Of a stretch of 64,000 nucleotides of DNA, positions 25,445-34,696 are shown one piece after another. Within the stretch, counting starts at the first letter, position 1; every line of letters starts with the position of its first letter. The translations under genes and the position numbers were made by a program. This DNA is from Microbacterium lacus (GTDB lineage Bacteria; Actinomycetota; Actinomycetes; Actinomycetales; Microbacteriaceae): NCBI RefSeq assembly GCF_039531105.1, contig NZ_BAAAPK010000001.1, positions 2,170,001-2,234,000 of the forward strand, read 5' to 3'. The notes below the pieces were generated by a model, which saw only the letters and a list, made by a program, of their open reading frames with translations, ran no database searches and was not told the origin of the DNA.

Positions 25445-26773
25445 GTGACCACGAGCACCGCCCTGCACACCGACCGGTACGAGCTCACGATGCTCGAGGC
25501 GGCCCTTCGCGACGGCACGGCGCACCGGCGCTGCGTCTTCGAGCTGTTCGGCAGACGCCTCCCTGGCGGCCGCCGCTTCGGTGTCGTCGCGGGCACGGGC
25601 AGGCTGCTCTCCCTCATCGACGACTTCCGCTTCGGGGACGACGAACTCCGCTTCCTCCGGGACAACAGGGTCGTGGATGCCGCTACCCTGGCCTTCCTCG
25701 CCGACTATCGCTTCCGCGGCTCGATCAGCGGCTATCGCGAGGGGGAGCTCTACTTCCCCGGCTCGCCGATCCTGACGGTGGAGGGCACGTTCGCCGAGGC
25801 GGTGATCCTGGAGACGCTCGCGCTGAGCGTCCTCAACCATGATTCCGCGGTCGCCACGGCGGCCGCCCGCATGAGCATCGCCGCCGGCGACCGCCCGCTC
25901 GCCGAAATGGGGTCGCGGCGCGCCGCCGAGGAGTCGGCGGTCGCGGCCGCTCGCGCCGCCTACATCACCGGCTTCGGCGCGACGAGCAACCTCGAAGCGG
26001 GACGGCGCTGGGGCATCCCCACGATGGGCACAGCGGCACACGCGTGGACGCTCCTGCACGACACCGAAGAAGACGCGTTCCGCTCGCAGGTCGAGGCGCT
26101 CGGCGTGGGGACGACGCTCCTCGTCGACACGTACGACACCCGACGAGGAGTCGAGCTCGCCGTCCAGGTCGCCGGAACCCGACTCGGCGGTGTCCGCATC
26201 GACTCCGGCGACTTGCCGACGGTCGCCGCCGAGGTCCGCGCGCAGCTGGACGCGCTCGGCGCGACGGGGACGAAGATCACCGTGACCAGCGACCTCGACG
26301 AGTACGCGATCGCCTCTCTCGCGGCATCCCCCGTCGACGCGTACGGCGTCGGCACCTCGGTCGTGACCGGGTCGGGAACGCCCACCGCCGGGATGGTCTA
26401 CAAGCTCGTCGCGCGGCAGGACGCCGCGGGCTCGTGGATCGCGGTGGCGAAGGCCTCCACGGACAAGGGGTCCAAGGGCGGACGCAAGGCCGCGTTCCGC
26501 ACCGTGGCGGACGGCACGGCGACCAGCGAGCTCATCGCGGTCTCGGACGGTTTCGAGCACGTGGACACCGCGTCCGAGCATCCGGATGCACGACCGTTGC
26601 AGGTGCCGCTCGTCGAGGCGGGCCGCACGGATGCCCGCTACGTCGGACCGGCCGGCGTCGAGGGCGCCCGCAGCCACCACGCTCGGGTCCGCGAGGAGTT
26701 GCCGGTGCGCGCGCTCGCGCTCAGCAAGTCCGATCCGGCAATCCCCACCGTCTACGTCGACGCGCGGGAGTGA
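25445..26773 (+). CDS. pncB: Nicotinate phosphoribosyltransferase
   Basis: Converts nicotinate and PRPP to nicotinate mononucleotide in the NAD salvage pathway. The 442-residue protein begins [17 protein letters not shown], the substrate-binding N-terminus. It has [15 protein letters not shown], the region [25 protein letters not shown] with the conserved histidine, [10 protein letters not shown], and VRIDSGDL, all typical of the bacterial family. GTG 25445 follows TAGGCT by 6 nt. Convergent with the DUF3039 gene (13 bp between stops). Confidence 0.95.
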   Translation: MTTSTALHTDRYELTMLEAALRDGTAHRRCVFELFGRRLPGGRRFGVVAGTGRLLSLIDDFRFGDDELRFLRDNRVVDAATLAFLADYRFRGSISGYREGELYFPGSPILTVEGTFAEAVILETLALSVLNHDSAVATAAARMSIAAGDRPLAEMGSRRAAEESAVAAARAAYITGFGATSNLEAGRRWGIPTMGTAAHAWTLLHDTEEDAFRSQVEALGVGTTLLVDTYDTRRGVELAVQVAGTRLGGVRIDSGDLPTVAAEVRAQLDALGATGTKITVTSDLDEYAIASLAASPVDAYGVGTSVVTGSGTPTAGMVYKLVARQDAAGSWIAVAKASTDKGSKGGRKAAFRTVADGTATSELIAVSDGFEHVDTASEHPDARPLQVPLVEAGRTDARYVGPAGVEGARSHHARVREELPVRALALSKSDPAIPTVYVDARE

Positions 26774-26786
26774 GCGCGAGGGTGCG

Positions 26787-27068
26787 TCAGCCGACGAGCG
26801 ACTCGTAGATCTCTTTGCAGGTGGGGCAGACCGGGAACTTGTCCGGGTCGCGGCCCGGTGTCCACTTCTTGCCGCACAGAGCCCGCACCGGCTTGCCGGT
26901 CAGGGCCGACTCGAGGATCTTCTCCTTCTTCACGTAGTGCGAGAAGCGCTCGTGATCGCCCGGCTCGAGGTTCTCCTCGCGGATGAGCTCTTCGAGTTCG
27001 CGGTCGAGCGTCATCGTGCCGCCGGGTTCGTTGCCACCCTGGTCCGGGGCGTCGAGGGGGGTGCTCAT
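26787..27068 (-). CDS. DUF3039 small zinc-knuckle protein
   Basis: 93-residue actinobacterial protein. The C-terminal half carries [15 protein letters not shown] and [14 protein letters not shown], giving the C-G-K-x-W ... C-P-x-C pattern of DUF3039, probably a zinc ribbon. The N-terminus is acidic ([18 protein letters not shown]). ATG 27068 follows a TACACT box by 8 nt (27082-27077). Function unknown in the family. Confidence 0.85.
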   Translation of the reverse strand: MSTPLDAPDQGGNEPGGTMTLDRELEELIREENLEPGDHERFSHYVKKEKILESALTGKPVRALCGKKWTPGRDPDKFPVCPTCKEIYESLVG

Positions 27069-27129
27069 GGTCAGCCAGTGTAACGCGGGGCATGACACGG
27101 CGGGCGGATGCCGAACCCCGCGAACGCGC

Positions 27130-28701
27130 TCAGACCGACTCCGCGAACTCCATCAGTCGCCCACCGCGCCGCTCGAAGATCGCCGCGCCGATCGCGACGC
27201 CGACGGCGAGCACGACGAGCCCGCCGCCGAGCCCGACCCAGAGAGCGGTCGACGAATCCTCGATGTCGGCGGTCAGGGCGAGCCAAGCGAACCACAACGC
27301 CGGTGCGCTCAGCACGATCGCGCCGATCATCACGAGCGCCTGGGCGATCGCGCTCGCGGAGCCCGCGCGCGGCGGCTGCTGGAACGGACTGTCGCCCGGC
27401 CGTGACGCGGCATAGGGGGCGAGCACCGACGAGATGCTGGACAGGCCGAGTCCGCACAGGAACAGCGAGGCGCAGACCCCGACCATGGCGGGCAGGAGCG
27501 CCCACCTGCCGTGCAGCGAGATCGCGACCGGGATCAGGATCGCCAGAAGGGGAATGCCGATCACCAGCACCGGCACGAGCCGGCCGGCCCGGTCGGACAC
27601 CCCGCGCAAGCCGCTCGCGATGTGCATCCAGACGGCGGTCGAGTCGTACGCGAGGTCGTTGTGCGGCAGCCAGCCGAGGAACAGCGCGATGATCGGCACG
27701 GGCACGAGGGCGACGATCTGAGGCGGAACGCCGGCGATCAGCAGCGGCACGGTCGTGATCGCGCCGGCGATCGGGATGATCAGGACGTTGACGATGTAGC
27801 GGCGATCGCGCAGCCAGTAGACGAGGCTGCGCGCGGCGACCGCTCCCCCGGGTGTTCCCGGTGCGACCGCGAACCAGCCGAGCCCGCCGCGCTCACGACC
27901 GGACAGCGGTCGCTCGGTCCGCGAGAGCATGAGACGGACCAGGAGTGCCCACAGCAGGCCCAGCACCACGAGCGTGCCGAGGGCGACGAGCAGTGAAGCC
28001 GTCGCGGATCCCGTCCCCAACTGTGCGACGCGACCGGGATACGCCCACGCCGCGCCGAGCGGAGTCACCGCGAGCGTGGCGACGGCTTCGGCCAGCTGCG
28101 TCGGCACCCGTCCTCGCCACTCCAGTGAGGCGAAGAACACGCCGACCGGGACCACGACGACGAGGACGGCCAGCGCGAAGAGGCCCGAGAGTTCGCGCGA
28201 TCGCCTTTCGCGCAGGAACAGCGCGGTCAGCGCCATGCAGACCCTGGCGAGCAGGACGCAGGTCGCGACGCCCAGGACGACACCGATCACCGCAGCCGGC
28301 CACGGCACGCCGTGCGCCGTCCACACGATCGCCGCGCAGACCGAGACCGCCAGAAGCGCGAAAGTGGGGACGCTGAGGAACCCGGCGACGGCGAGCACGG
28401 CGGCGAGGCGACCGCTCGGCAGCCCCAGGACGGCGAAGCGGCGGGGGTCCAGCGGATCGGTCGCCCCCGCCACGAGCGGAGCGAGGGCGAAGCCGAGCGT
28501 GACGGCCGAGCCGCCGAGGACGATGACCGCGAGCACCACGGGGGTCGCGGCATCCTGCAGCGTGAGAAGTGCCCAGCACGCGACCGCCGTCGCGGCGACC
28601 AGCAGGAAGAGCGCCAGCACGGTGCGCCGGACGTGCCCGGCATCGCCGCGCAGCGCGCCGACGAGGAGGGCGAGTCTCAGTCGGAGAACGTGTGCAGCCA
28701 C
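27130..28701 (-). CDS. ABC transporter permease (EcsB-like, multi-helix)
   Basis: 523-residue integral membrane protein with about 12 or more hydrophobic segments, including [30 protein letters not shown] in pieces near the middle, typical of ABC-2/EcsB-like permeases. GTG 28701 gives a 25-bp overlap with the ATPase gene; the first conserved-looking residues are [15 protein letters not shown], so the true start could be slightly downstream. It is cotranscribed with the ATPase at 28677-30011 and should form the exporter's membrane part. Substrate unknown. Composition matches the neighbours. Confidence 0.82.
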   Translation of the reverse strand: MAAHVLRLRLALLVGALRGDAGHVRRTVLALFLLVAATAVACWALLTLQDAATPVVLAVIVLGGSAVTLGFALAPLVAGATDPLDPRRFAVLGLPSGRLAAVLAVAGFLSVPTFALLAVSVCAAIVWTAHGVPWPAAVIGVVLGVATCVLLARVCMALTALFLRERRSRELSGLFALAVLVVVVPVGVFFASLEWRGRVPTQLAEAVATLAVTPLGAAWAYPGRVAQLGTGSATASLLVALGTLVVLGLLWALLVRLMLSRTERPLSGRERGGLGWFAVAPGTPGGAVAARSLVYWLRDRRYIVNVLIIPIAGAITTVPLLIAGVPPQIVALVPVPIIALFLGWLPHNDLAYDSTAVWMHIASGLRGVSDRAGRLVPVLVIGIPLLAILIPVAISLHGRWALLPAMVGVCASLFLCGLGLSSISSVLAPYAASRPGDSPFQQPPRAGSASAIAQALVMIGAIVLSAPALWFAWLALTADIEDSSTALWVGLGGGLVVLAVGVAIGAAIFERRGGRLMEFAESV

Positions 28702-30011
28702 TCGAGGCCCTCCACGTCGCTGAGACCGCCGGCCAGCTCTATGAAGCGCTGCTCGAGGGTGAGTTCGCCTCTCACCTCGTCGATCGTCCCTTCGGCGAGC
28801 ACCTGTCCCGCCACGATCACCGCGACGCGCGAGCACACGCGCTGCACGAGATCCATACCGTGACTCGAGAGGATCACGGTCCCGCCGTGGGCGACGTAGG
28901 TCTTGAGGATGTCGAGGATGATCGCGCTGGAGACCGGGTCGACCGATTCGAACGGCTCGTCGAGGACCAGCAGTCGCGGCGAGTGGATGAGGGCGCCGGC
29001 GAGCATGATCTTCTTCACCATGCCGGCGGAGTAGTCGGACACGACGCGCCCGAGCGATTCCGTGAGGTCGAACGCGCGCGCGAGGTCGGCGGTGCGGCTC
29101 TCCACGACGGCGGACGGCAGCCCGCGCAGCACGCCGTAGTAGTGCAGCAACTGGCGGCCGGTCAGGCGGTCGAACGTGCGAAGGCGGTCCGGCAGCACGC
29201 CCATCTGGCGCTTCGCTCCGACCGGATCGGCGGCGGCATCCACTCCGTTCACGCGGATCGTGCCGCGATCGGCGCGCAGCAGACCCGCGATCATCGACAG
29301 GGTCGTGGTCTTCCCCGCGCCGTTCGGACCGACCAGGCCGTAGAAGATCCCGGCCGGCACGGTGAGGTCGATGCCGTCCACCGCCCGGGTGTCGCCGAAG
29401 ACCTTCGTGACGCCTTTCACCACGAGGGCGTCGCCAGCGGTATCGACGGATGCCGCGCCGAGCGCGTTCGGATCGACCACGGCGAGCTCGGCATCCGTCG
29501 ACTCGTCGCCGGCCTCCTCGATGTCGACGGGATCGGGGATCATCTCGGGTTCGGGTTCGACCTCGGGTTCCGGCTCTACGTCGGGTTCGGACTCAGGTTC
29601 GGCCTCGACTTCGGGTTGGACCTCGGGTTCGGGTTGGACCTCGGGTTCGGGTTCGACCTCGGGTTCGGGCTCGGCCTGCGGCTCGGGCTCGGACTCGGAC
29701 TCGGACTCGGACTCGGACTCGAGTTCACCCTCTGGCTCGGATTCGGGTTCGACGTGGGGTTCAAGCTCGGCCTCGGCTTCCGTCTCCGGCTCAGGCTCAG
29801 CTACGAGCACCGGCTGCACGACGGGAAGGGGAGGGCGCGGAGGAATCCGCAGATCCGCGGGCAGGGGCGGCGGCGGACCGGGGTGCGGCGCCGCGGGGGC
29901 CTCGCCCCGCCCGCTCGTCTGCAGGCTGTGGATCGCCGCGGGCACGCCACCGTCTTCGCCCGTCGGGTCCTCCGTCGGGGCGTCATCGGGCTGGGGCAGC
30001 GAGGCTGGCAC
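28677..30011 (-). CDS. ABC transporter ATPase with N-terminal Glu-Pro repeat region
   Basis: 444 residues. The C-terminal 195-420 is a standard ABC domain: Walker [10 protein letters not shown] at 228-236, signature [11 protein letters not shown], Walker [14 protein letters not shown] and H-loop [10 protein letters not shown]. The YSAGM-type signature is the one seen in EcsA-like exporters. Residues 1-70 are Pro/Ala rich, and 71-157 is a low-complexity run of EPEPEVE, ESESE and related units, almost wholly acidic and proline. Ordinary members of this family lack this extension. GTG 30011 follows TACGTT (30023-30018) by 6 nt. The partner permease overlaps downstream. Confidence 0.88.
   Translation of the reverse strand: MPASLPQPDDAPTEDPTGEDGGVPAAIHSLQTSGRGEAPAAPHPGPPPPLPADLRIPPRPPLPVVQPVLVAEPEPETEAEAELEPHVEPESEPEGELESESESESESEPEPQAEPEPEVEPEPEVQPEPEVQPEVEAEPESEPDVEPEPEVEPEPEMIPDPVDIEEAGDESTDAELAVVDPNALGAASVDTAGDALVVKGVTKVFGDTRAVDGIDLTVPAGIFYGLVGPNGAGKTTTLSMIAGLLRADRGTIRVNGVDAAADPVGAKRQMGVLPDRLRTFDRLTGRQLLHYYGVLRGLPSAVVESRTADLARAFDLTESLGRVVSDYSAGMVKKIMLAGALIHSPRLLVLDEPFESVDPVSSAIILDILKTYVAHGGTVILSSHGMDLVQRVCSRVAVIVAGQVLAEGTIDEVRGELTLEQRFIELAGGLSDVEGLEWLHTFSD
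29541..29801. repeat. Degenerate hexamer repeats coding the acidic Glu-Pro/Glu-Ser region
   Basis: Plus-strand units GGTTCG, ACCTCG and GGACTC repeat across 261 bp, including five uninterrupted GGACTC copies from 29691. On the coding (minus) strand these give Glu-Pro, Glu-Val and Glu-Ser units. All units are 6 bp, so slippage would change the length of the acidic region without breaking the frame. Confidence 0.85.
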
Positions 30012-30166
30012 CGACCCAACGTATCAAGCGCGTGCCCGCGCCCCCAATGAATTGACACCGCGCGAAACCACACGCCGGCGACACGCCCCACATCACGAAT
30101 CGGCAACGGGACCGGTGCATTATGCGCCTTCCCAGGTGTCTTCGCTACCATGAAACCGGCACGAGG

Positions 30167-30202
30167 GAGTGTCGCGTCGGTGAACCGACAGTGAAGACAC
30201 TC
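30167..30202 (+). promoter_or_regulatory. Structured 5' leader of the nucleotidyltransferase gene
   Basis: An outer perfect 7-bp stem, GAGTGTC (30167-30173) with GACACTC (30196-30202), encloses an inner perfect 5-bp stem GTCGG (30176-30180) with CCGAC (30185-30189) closed by TGAA. It ends 5 nt before the ribosome site AGGAGC (30208-30213). A further arm GTGTCTTC at 30136-30143 could pair instead with GAAGACAC (30193-30200). I match it to no known riboswitch. Confidence 0.45.
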
Positions 30203-30218
30203 ATCCCAGGAGCAGACT

Positions 30219-30911
30219 TTGACCCTTCAGACCGTGATTCTGGCCGCCGGCATGGGCTCGCGGCTCGGCCGCAGCCTGCCCAAGCCGCTCACCGAGCTCA
30301 GCGACGGCCGCAGCATCATGCAGCAGCAGCATGACAACGTCCGCGCGGCGTTCGGGACCGATGCCCGCATCATGACCGTCGTCGGCTACCGCGCCGAGAC
30401 GATCGTGGAAGCCTTCCCCGAGGTCGACTACGTCTACAACGACCGCTACGACCAGACCAACACCTCGAAGAGTCTCCTGCGCGCCCTCACCAAGAGCGGC
30501 AAGGGCGGGGTGCTCTGGATGAACGGCGACGTCGTCTTCGATCCCATGGTCCTCGGCCGGGCGATCGAGCTCATCGAGCGCGACCAGTCCTTCGTGACCG
30601 TCAACACCTCGAAGGTGAGCGACGAAGAGGTCAAGTACACCGTGACCGCGGACGGATTCATCGACCAGCTCTCCAAGACGGTGGTCGGCGGCATCGGCGA
30701 GGCGGTCGGTATCAACTACATCTCCGCCGCGGACAAGAAGGCGTTCATCCGTCAGCTGTCGCGCGTGGACGACCAGGACTACTTCGAGCGCGGCCTCGAG
30801 CTCGCGATCGAGCAGGACGGCATCCGCCTCCAGCCGATGGACATCTCCGACCTGTACGCGGTCGAGGTGGACTTCGCCGAAGACCTGGAGCGCGCGAACC
30901 TCTTCGTCTGA
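30219..30911 (+). CDS. Sugar/choline-phosphate-type nucleotidyltransferase
   Basis: 230-residue GT-A fold NTP transferase. The N-terminal signature ILAAGMGSRLGRSLPKPLTEL (split here as ILAAGMGSRLG then PKPLTEL) binds NTP, LWMNGDVVFDP carries the metal aspartate, and EVDFAEDLERAN near the C-terminus is the second metal site. Size and pattern fit LicC/phosphocholine cytidylyltransferase-like and short sugar-nucleotide enzymes. TTG 30219 is chosen for its strong AGGAGC site 5 nt upstream. The leader is structured. Nearby CDP-glycerol-type transferases suggest a role in surface polymer decoration, but that link is inference. Confidence 0.8.
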   Translation: MTLQTVILAAGMGSRLGRSLPKPLTELSDGRSIMQQQHDNVRAAFGTDARIMTVVGYRAETIVEAFPEVDYVYNDRYDQTNTSKSLLRALTKSGKGGVLWMNGDVVFDPMVLGRAIELIERDQSFVTVNTSKVSDEEVKYTVTADGFIDQLSKTVVGGIGEAVGINYISAADKKAFIRQLSRVDDQDYFERGLELAIEQDGIRLQPMDISDLYAVEVDFAEDLERANLFV

Positions 30912-30985
30912 CCCCGCCTGCGCTCGTGGGCGCGGCGTGTCAAGCCCAGGCTTCATCCAGAGCGCGCGCATAGGATCGGGCCGTT

Positions 30986-31960
30986 ATGGCCGACAAGGTG
31001 CACCGAATCCACTCCCTCCCCGACGACGCGCCGTGGACGGGAGGGCTTCCGCCCGCCGGGTCGGCGGAGCATCCGATGCTCGTCCGGGTGCTCGACCGGG
31101 TCCTCGCGATCCAGCGCCCGGTCGTACTCGCGCACCTGCGCAGCATCCGTCTGCGTCACCCGACGGCCACGACGGCGGAGATCGTCCGCATCCTCGAGCG
31201 GCGATATCTCGCCGCGGTGACGACGGGCGGCGCCGCGGTCGGGGCGACGGCCGTCGTCCCCGGCATCGGCACGGGCGTGACCCTGGCGCTCAGCGGTGTC
31301 GAAACCGTCGGCTTCCTCGAGGCGACGACGCTTTTCGCCCAGTCGGTCGCCGAGGTCCACGGCATCCCGGTGGCCGACCCCGACCGCGCTCGTGCCCTCG
31401 TGCTCACCATGATGCTGGGCAAGGAGGGCGTCGACCTCGTTGCCCAACTCGCGGGCCAGGCCGCCGGCAAGGGCCCCACTCGCGACCGGTACTGGGGCGA
31501 ACTGGTCACCAAGACGATCCCCCGCGCCGCGATGGGTCCCCTCGTCGATCGGCTGAAGACGACGTTCGTGCGGTCGTTCGCGGCGCGCGGCGGCGCGTCC
31601 TTCGTCGGCAAAGCGCTGCCGTTCGGCATCGGCGCCGCGGTGGGCGGCGCGGGCAACCACATCCTGGGGCGTCGCGTGCTCGTGGGTTCCCGCCGCGCGT
31701 TCGGCCTGCCGCCGCTTGATCTGCCGGCTGAGCTGGAGCCGCGCCCCGACACACTGCGCCTCGAGCACGCCGCGACGCGGGGAATCCGCAGGGCGGGCGG
31801 CGCGATCGCGGGTGGCTTCACTCGCGCCGGATCCGCGGTCGGGTCGGCAGGACGCAGCGTCGCGAAGGCGGTCACGCCCCGCGGTCGCGCGGCGATCGAG
31901 AATCCGGATGCCGAGCCCGACGTCGACGGTTCCGTCGGCCGGGACACCACCTCGAACTGA
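30986..31960 (+). CDS. Hypothetical protein with central hydrophobic segment (EcsC/DUF697-like)
   Basis: 324 residues. No confident family. The central part GAAVGATAVVPGIGTGVTLAL is a glycine-rich hydrophobic hairpin of the kind found in EcsC and DUF697 proteins, followed by an amphipathic helical region (VETVGFLEATTLFAQSVAEV). A second glycine-rich segment appears at GKALPFGIGAAVGGAGNHILG. The C-terminus is basic then acidic and likely disordered. ATG 30986 follows TAGGAT (30971-30976) by 9 nt. Stands alone between the nucleotidyltransferase and a small acidic protein gene. Confidence 0.7.
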   Translation: MADKVHRIHSLPDDAPWTGGLPPAGSAEHPMLVRVLDRVLAIQRPVVLAHLRSIRLRHPTATTAEIVRILERRYLAAVTTGGAAVGATAVVPGIGTGVTLALSGVETVGFLEATTLFAQSVAEVHGIPVADPDRARALVLTMMLGKEGVDLVAQLAGQAAGKGPTRDRYWGELVTKTIPRAAMGPLVDRLKTTFVRSFAARGGASFVGKALPFGIGAAVGGAGNHILGRRVLVGSRRAFGLPPLDLPAELEPRPDTLRLEHAATRGIRRAGGAIAGGFTRAGSAVGSAGRSVAKAVTPRGRAAIENPDAEPDVDGSVGRDTTSN

Positions 31961-31989
31961 CGACGCCGCACGCGCGGCAGGATGGATCC

Positions 31990-32211
31990 ATGGGAATCTT
32001 CAGTACGCGACCCGAAGAGCCGACGGAGTGGGCCGGCCTCCCCTCCGAGCCGGAACGCGTCCGCAGCGGAGCCGAAGCGCTTCCCGAGCCGATCGACTCG
32101 GCGGACTCGCTCGGCCTGCTCGGCACCTCGATCGCGTCCGTCGCGATCCCGTTGTCACCGCCCGATCCGACCGGCGCCGACGACGACTCCTCAACCTCCG
32201 ACGGCGTCTGA
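31990..32211 (+). CDS. Small acidic actinobacterial protein, 73 aa
   Basis: Begins MGIFSTRPEEPTEWAGLPSEP, a start I recall as recurrent in hypothetical proteins of Microbacteriaceae. The remainder is acidic and low in structure (PDPTGADDDSSTSDGV at the C-terminus). ATG 31990 follows a CAGGAT box by 6 nt. The last 21 bp overlap the 3' end of the convergent hydrolase gene. No function known. Confidence 0.7.
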   Translation: MGIFSTRPEEPTEWAGLPSEPERVRSGAEALPEPIDSADSLGLLGTSIASVAIPLSPPDPTGADDDSSTSDGV

Positions 32212-33174
32212 GGCGACGGCCCCGCGCGGGGTGACCCGCACCACTTCCGGGTCGACCGAGGTGACCTCCCGCGTGATCCCCTGCACGCGCTTGAGGCCCT
32301 TGCGGGTGAGTCCGCGTTGGATCAGGAGGGTGACGCGGTCGGGACCGTGCGTGATGCGCGCTTCGAAACCGGAACCCAACGCGGTCTCGAGGCGGGATTC
32401 GAGCATGCGGTCGCGCTCGGCTTCACGCCGGACCGTCCCGTCGTTGAGTGTGCGATCCAGGAAGGCCAGCACCTCCTCGACCGCGAATTCCTGACGATCG
32501 GCAGTCAGCACGGAATGTCCGCGACCCTCGAACTCCAGAGAGAGGAAGCGCTCGCCCAGCAGGCGCCGGAGGCTCTCGAAGCGCGTCCCGGTCGCCACGT
32601 CCGTCCGGAACCGCAGACCCAGGACCTCGCAGCCGGAATCGGCGACGGCATCCGCATCGGCGGGTGAGAGCCCCAGGTCGGCACCGCGCAGAGCCGCCGA
32701 ACGGGGGAAGCCGATCGCGGCGGGAAGCGACGGCTCGGCGACCACCGGGGCGATGACCGGCGCGTCGGCCATCATCGCCAGACCGAAGCCTCCGGTGAAG
32801 CACATGCCGATCACCCCCACACCAGGTCCGCCGACACCCTCGTGAAGGTCCCTGGCCAGCGCGCGCAGCCACCCGGCGATAGGACTCGTCCTCCCCCGGG
32901 CGAACACCGAGAACTCTCGCCGCACACAGAACTGCCGGATGTCCCCCGTGATGTTGCGCGCCGAGAACCCGGCGCCGGGATCGCCGAACAGGTGCGGCAG
33001 GACGACGGTGAAGCCGGCCGCGACCACCTCCTCGGCCAGACGGAGCAGGCTCGGCTCGATCCCGGGGAACTCGTGGATGATGATGACCCCGCGACCGTCC
33101 CCCTTGCGGTAGTACGCGCGGGTCTCCTCGCCCACCGTCAGATACGATCGCTGCCAGCCCTCGAGCTCCTTCAT
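32191..33174 (-). CDS. Dienelactone hydrolase family protein with extra C-terminal region
   Basis: 327-residue alpha/beta hydrolase. The nucleophile elbow is GVIGMCFTGGFGLAM, giving a cysteine nucleophile as in dienelactone hydrolases. The oxyanion region IIIHEFPGIEPSL and the late histidine FEGRGHSVLTADR complete the set. DLH is usually about 240 aa, ending near residue 245 here; the remaining 80 residues (ERDRMLESRLETALGSGFEAR then VTLLIQRGLTRKG) are an added small domain I cannot identify. The ATG at 33174 has no clear ribosome site. Substrate unknown. Confidence 0.85.
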   Translation of the reverse strand: MKELEGWQRSYLTVGEETRAYYRKGDGRGVIIIHEFPGIEPSLLRLAEEVVAAGFTVVLPHLFGDPGAGFSARNITGDIRQFCVRREFSVFARGRTSPIAGWLRALARDLHEGVGGPGVGVIGMCFTGGFGLAMMADAPVIAPVVAEPSLPAAIGFPRSAALRGADLGLSPADADAVADSGCEVLGLRFRTDVATGTRFESLRRLLGERFLSLEFEGRGHSVLTADRQEFAVEEVLAFLDRTLNDGTVRREAERDRMLESRLETALGSGFEARITHGPDRVTLLIQRGLTRKGLKRVQGITREVTSVDPEVVRVTPRGAVASDAVGG

Positions 33175-33295
33175 GCGCTCATCGTCGCAGACCGGCCGGC
33201 CGCCGCGGCGGATTCCGCGGATCCCCGGTCACCGGGAGCCGTTCGAGGCACCACGCGAATCGACGTGTTGCACGCGAGGGCATAATCTCGGAACC

Positions 33296-34690
33296 ATGGA
33301 AAGTACGCTGGCGTGCCTGGCGGCGTGGATGCCGCGGCAGCGATGGTACGCCGCGAAGGGTCGTCCGCCCGCACTGCGGCTCGTCGCGTGGTGGGACGCC
33401 CCCGCAGTTGCGGGCGCGGAGTCCGACGCCGGGGCGACGTTCGAGGCGCGCGTGCGCACGTTCCTGGTCGCGGACGACGGCTCCCAGCCGTCCGTGCTGT
33501 ATCAGGTCCCGGTCGTCGCGCGCGCCACCGCCGGCGTCGACGCGTCCGCCGACCACATCATCGGAAGCCCGGAACCCGGCACCACCTACATCGACGGCCC
33601 ATTCGATCCTGCGTACAGTCGCGCGCTGCTGGAGATAGTGACCCGCGGCGGCGCGGGCGAGGGGCCGGATGCCGTCGCGGTCGGACAGCCGATTCGCACC
33701 GTTGCGCCCGATGGCGTCGCGCGGACCGCAGCGGTGCTCTCCGGCGAGCAGTCCAACACGTCGATCATCTACCGCGGCGACGGGGCGATGCCGATCATCT
33801 GCAAGGTCTTCCGGCAGCTGCACGCCGGGCTGAACCCCGACATCGAGCTGCAGAGCGCACTCGCCGACGCCGGGTCCACGCACGTGCCACGGGCCGTCGG
33901 GTCCGTCGACGGCACGTGGCCGGGCACCGGGGGCACTCCGGTGTCGGGGTCACTGGCGTTCGCGCAGGAGTTCCTTCCGGGGGTCGAGGATGCGTGGCGC
34001 GTGGCACTGCACGCCGCGGCGCGCGGCGAGGACTTCCGCGATCGGGCGCGCGCGCTCGGCGCGGCGACCGCGGACGTGCACCTGTCTCTCGCGGAGCTCT
34101 TCCCCATCCGCCCGTGCGCACCGTCGGACCGTGCTGCGACCACGGCGACCTGGCATCGCCGACTCGGGATCGCGATCTCGGAGGTGCCCGCCATCGCCGA
34201 TCGCCGCGCGGCGATCGAGACCGTCTACGCACGAGCGATGGAGGTCGCCTGGCCGCCGCTGCAGCGGATCCACGGCGACTACCACCTCGGGCAGGTGCTG
34301 CAGGACCCTCACCGCGGCTGGGTGCTGCTGGATTTCGAGGGTGAGCCGCTGCGGCCCATGGCCGAGCGCATCCAGCCCGATCTCGCCTTGCGCGACGTCG
34401 CCGGGATGCTGCGGTCGTTCGACTACGTCGCCGGCTCCATCCGTCTGGATCGTCCCGATCGCGGCGAGGCTGTGCGCGATTGGGCGCAGAGATCCCGCGC
34501 CGCCTTCGTGGAGGGCTACGCGGCGACGTCCGGCGAGACGGGTGACGAGGACAGCCCGCTGCTGGCTGCGCTCGAACTCGACAAGGCGGTCTACGAGGCC
34601 ATCTACGAGGCGCGCAATCGTCCCACCTGGGTCACGATCCCCCTCCGGGCCATCGCGCGCCTGGTCGACGGACCCGCCCGCGTCGGCTGA
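33296..34690 (+). CDS. Maltokinase-like protein (Mak/Pep2 family)
   Basis: Phosphorylates maltose to maltose-1-phosphate in the TreS-Mak-GlgE glucan route if it is a true Mak. The 464 residues begin with the Mak cap domain (LAAWMPRQRWYAAKGRP). The kinase part carries the catalytic HGDYHLGQVL and the metal segment VLLDFEGEPLRP, both intact. ATG 33296 follows TAATCT (33283-33288) by 7 nt. In many actinobacteria mak is next to treS and glgB; here neither is present in the window. It is divergent from the hydrolase gene and convergent with the transferase at 34697. Confidence 0.85.
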   Translation: MESTLACLAAWMPRQRWYAAKGRPPALRLVAWWDAPAVAGAESDAGATFEARVRTFLVADDGSQPSVLYQVPVVARATAGVDASADHIIGSPEPGTTYIDGPFDPAYSRALLEIVTRGGAGEGPDAVAVGQPIRTVAPDGVARTAAVLSGEQSNTSIIYRGDGAMPIICKVFRQLHAGLNPDIELQSALADAGSTHVPRAVGSVDGTWPGTGGTPVSGSLAFAQEFLPGVEDAWRVALHAAARGEDFRDRARALGAATADVHLSLAELFPIRPCAPSDRAATTATWHRRLGIAISEVPAIADRRAAIETVYARAMEVAWPPLQRIHGDYHLGQVLQDPHRGWVLLDFEGEPLRPMAERIQPDLALRDVAGMLRSFDYVAGSIRLDRPDRGEAVRDWAQRSRAAFVEGYAATSGETGDEDSPLLAALELDKAVYEAIYEARNRPTWVTIPLRAIARLVDGPARVG

Positions 34691-34696
34691 GCCGTC

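Noticed and set aside
24581..26680. Long N-terminal extension of murI to 699 codons
   Set aside because: The extra part is antisense of pncB; GTG 25399 with its -10 box begins the conserved glutamate racemase.
28569..30050. Plus-strand frame rich in GLGLGLGF repeats
   Set aside because: It is the antisense of the Glu-Pro repeat in the ABC ATPase; the repeat looks protein-like on any strand.
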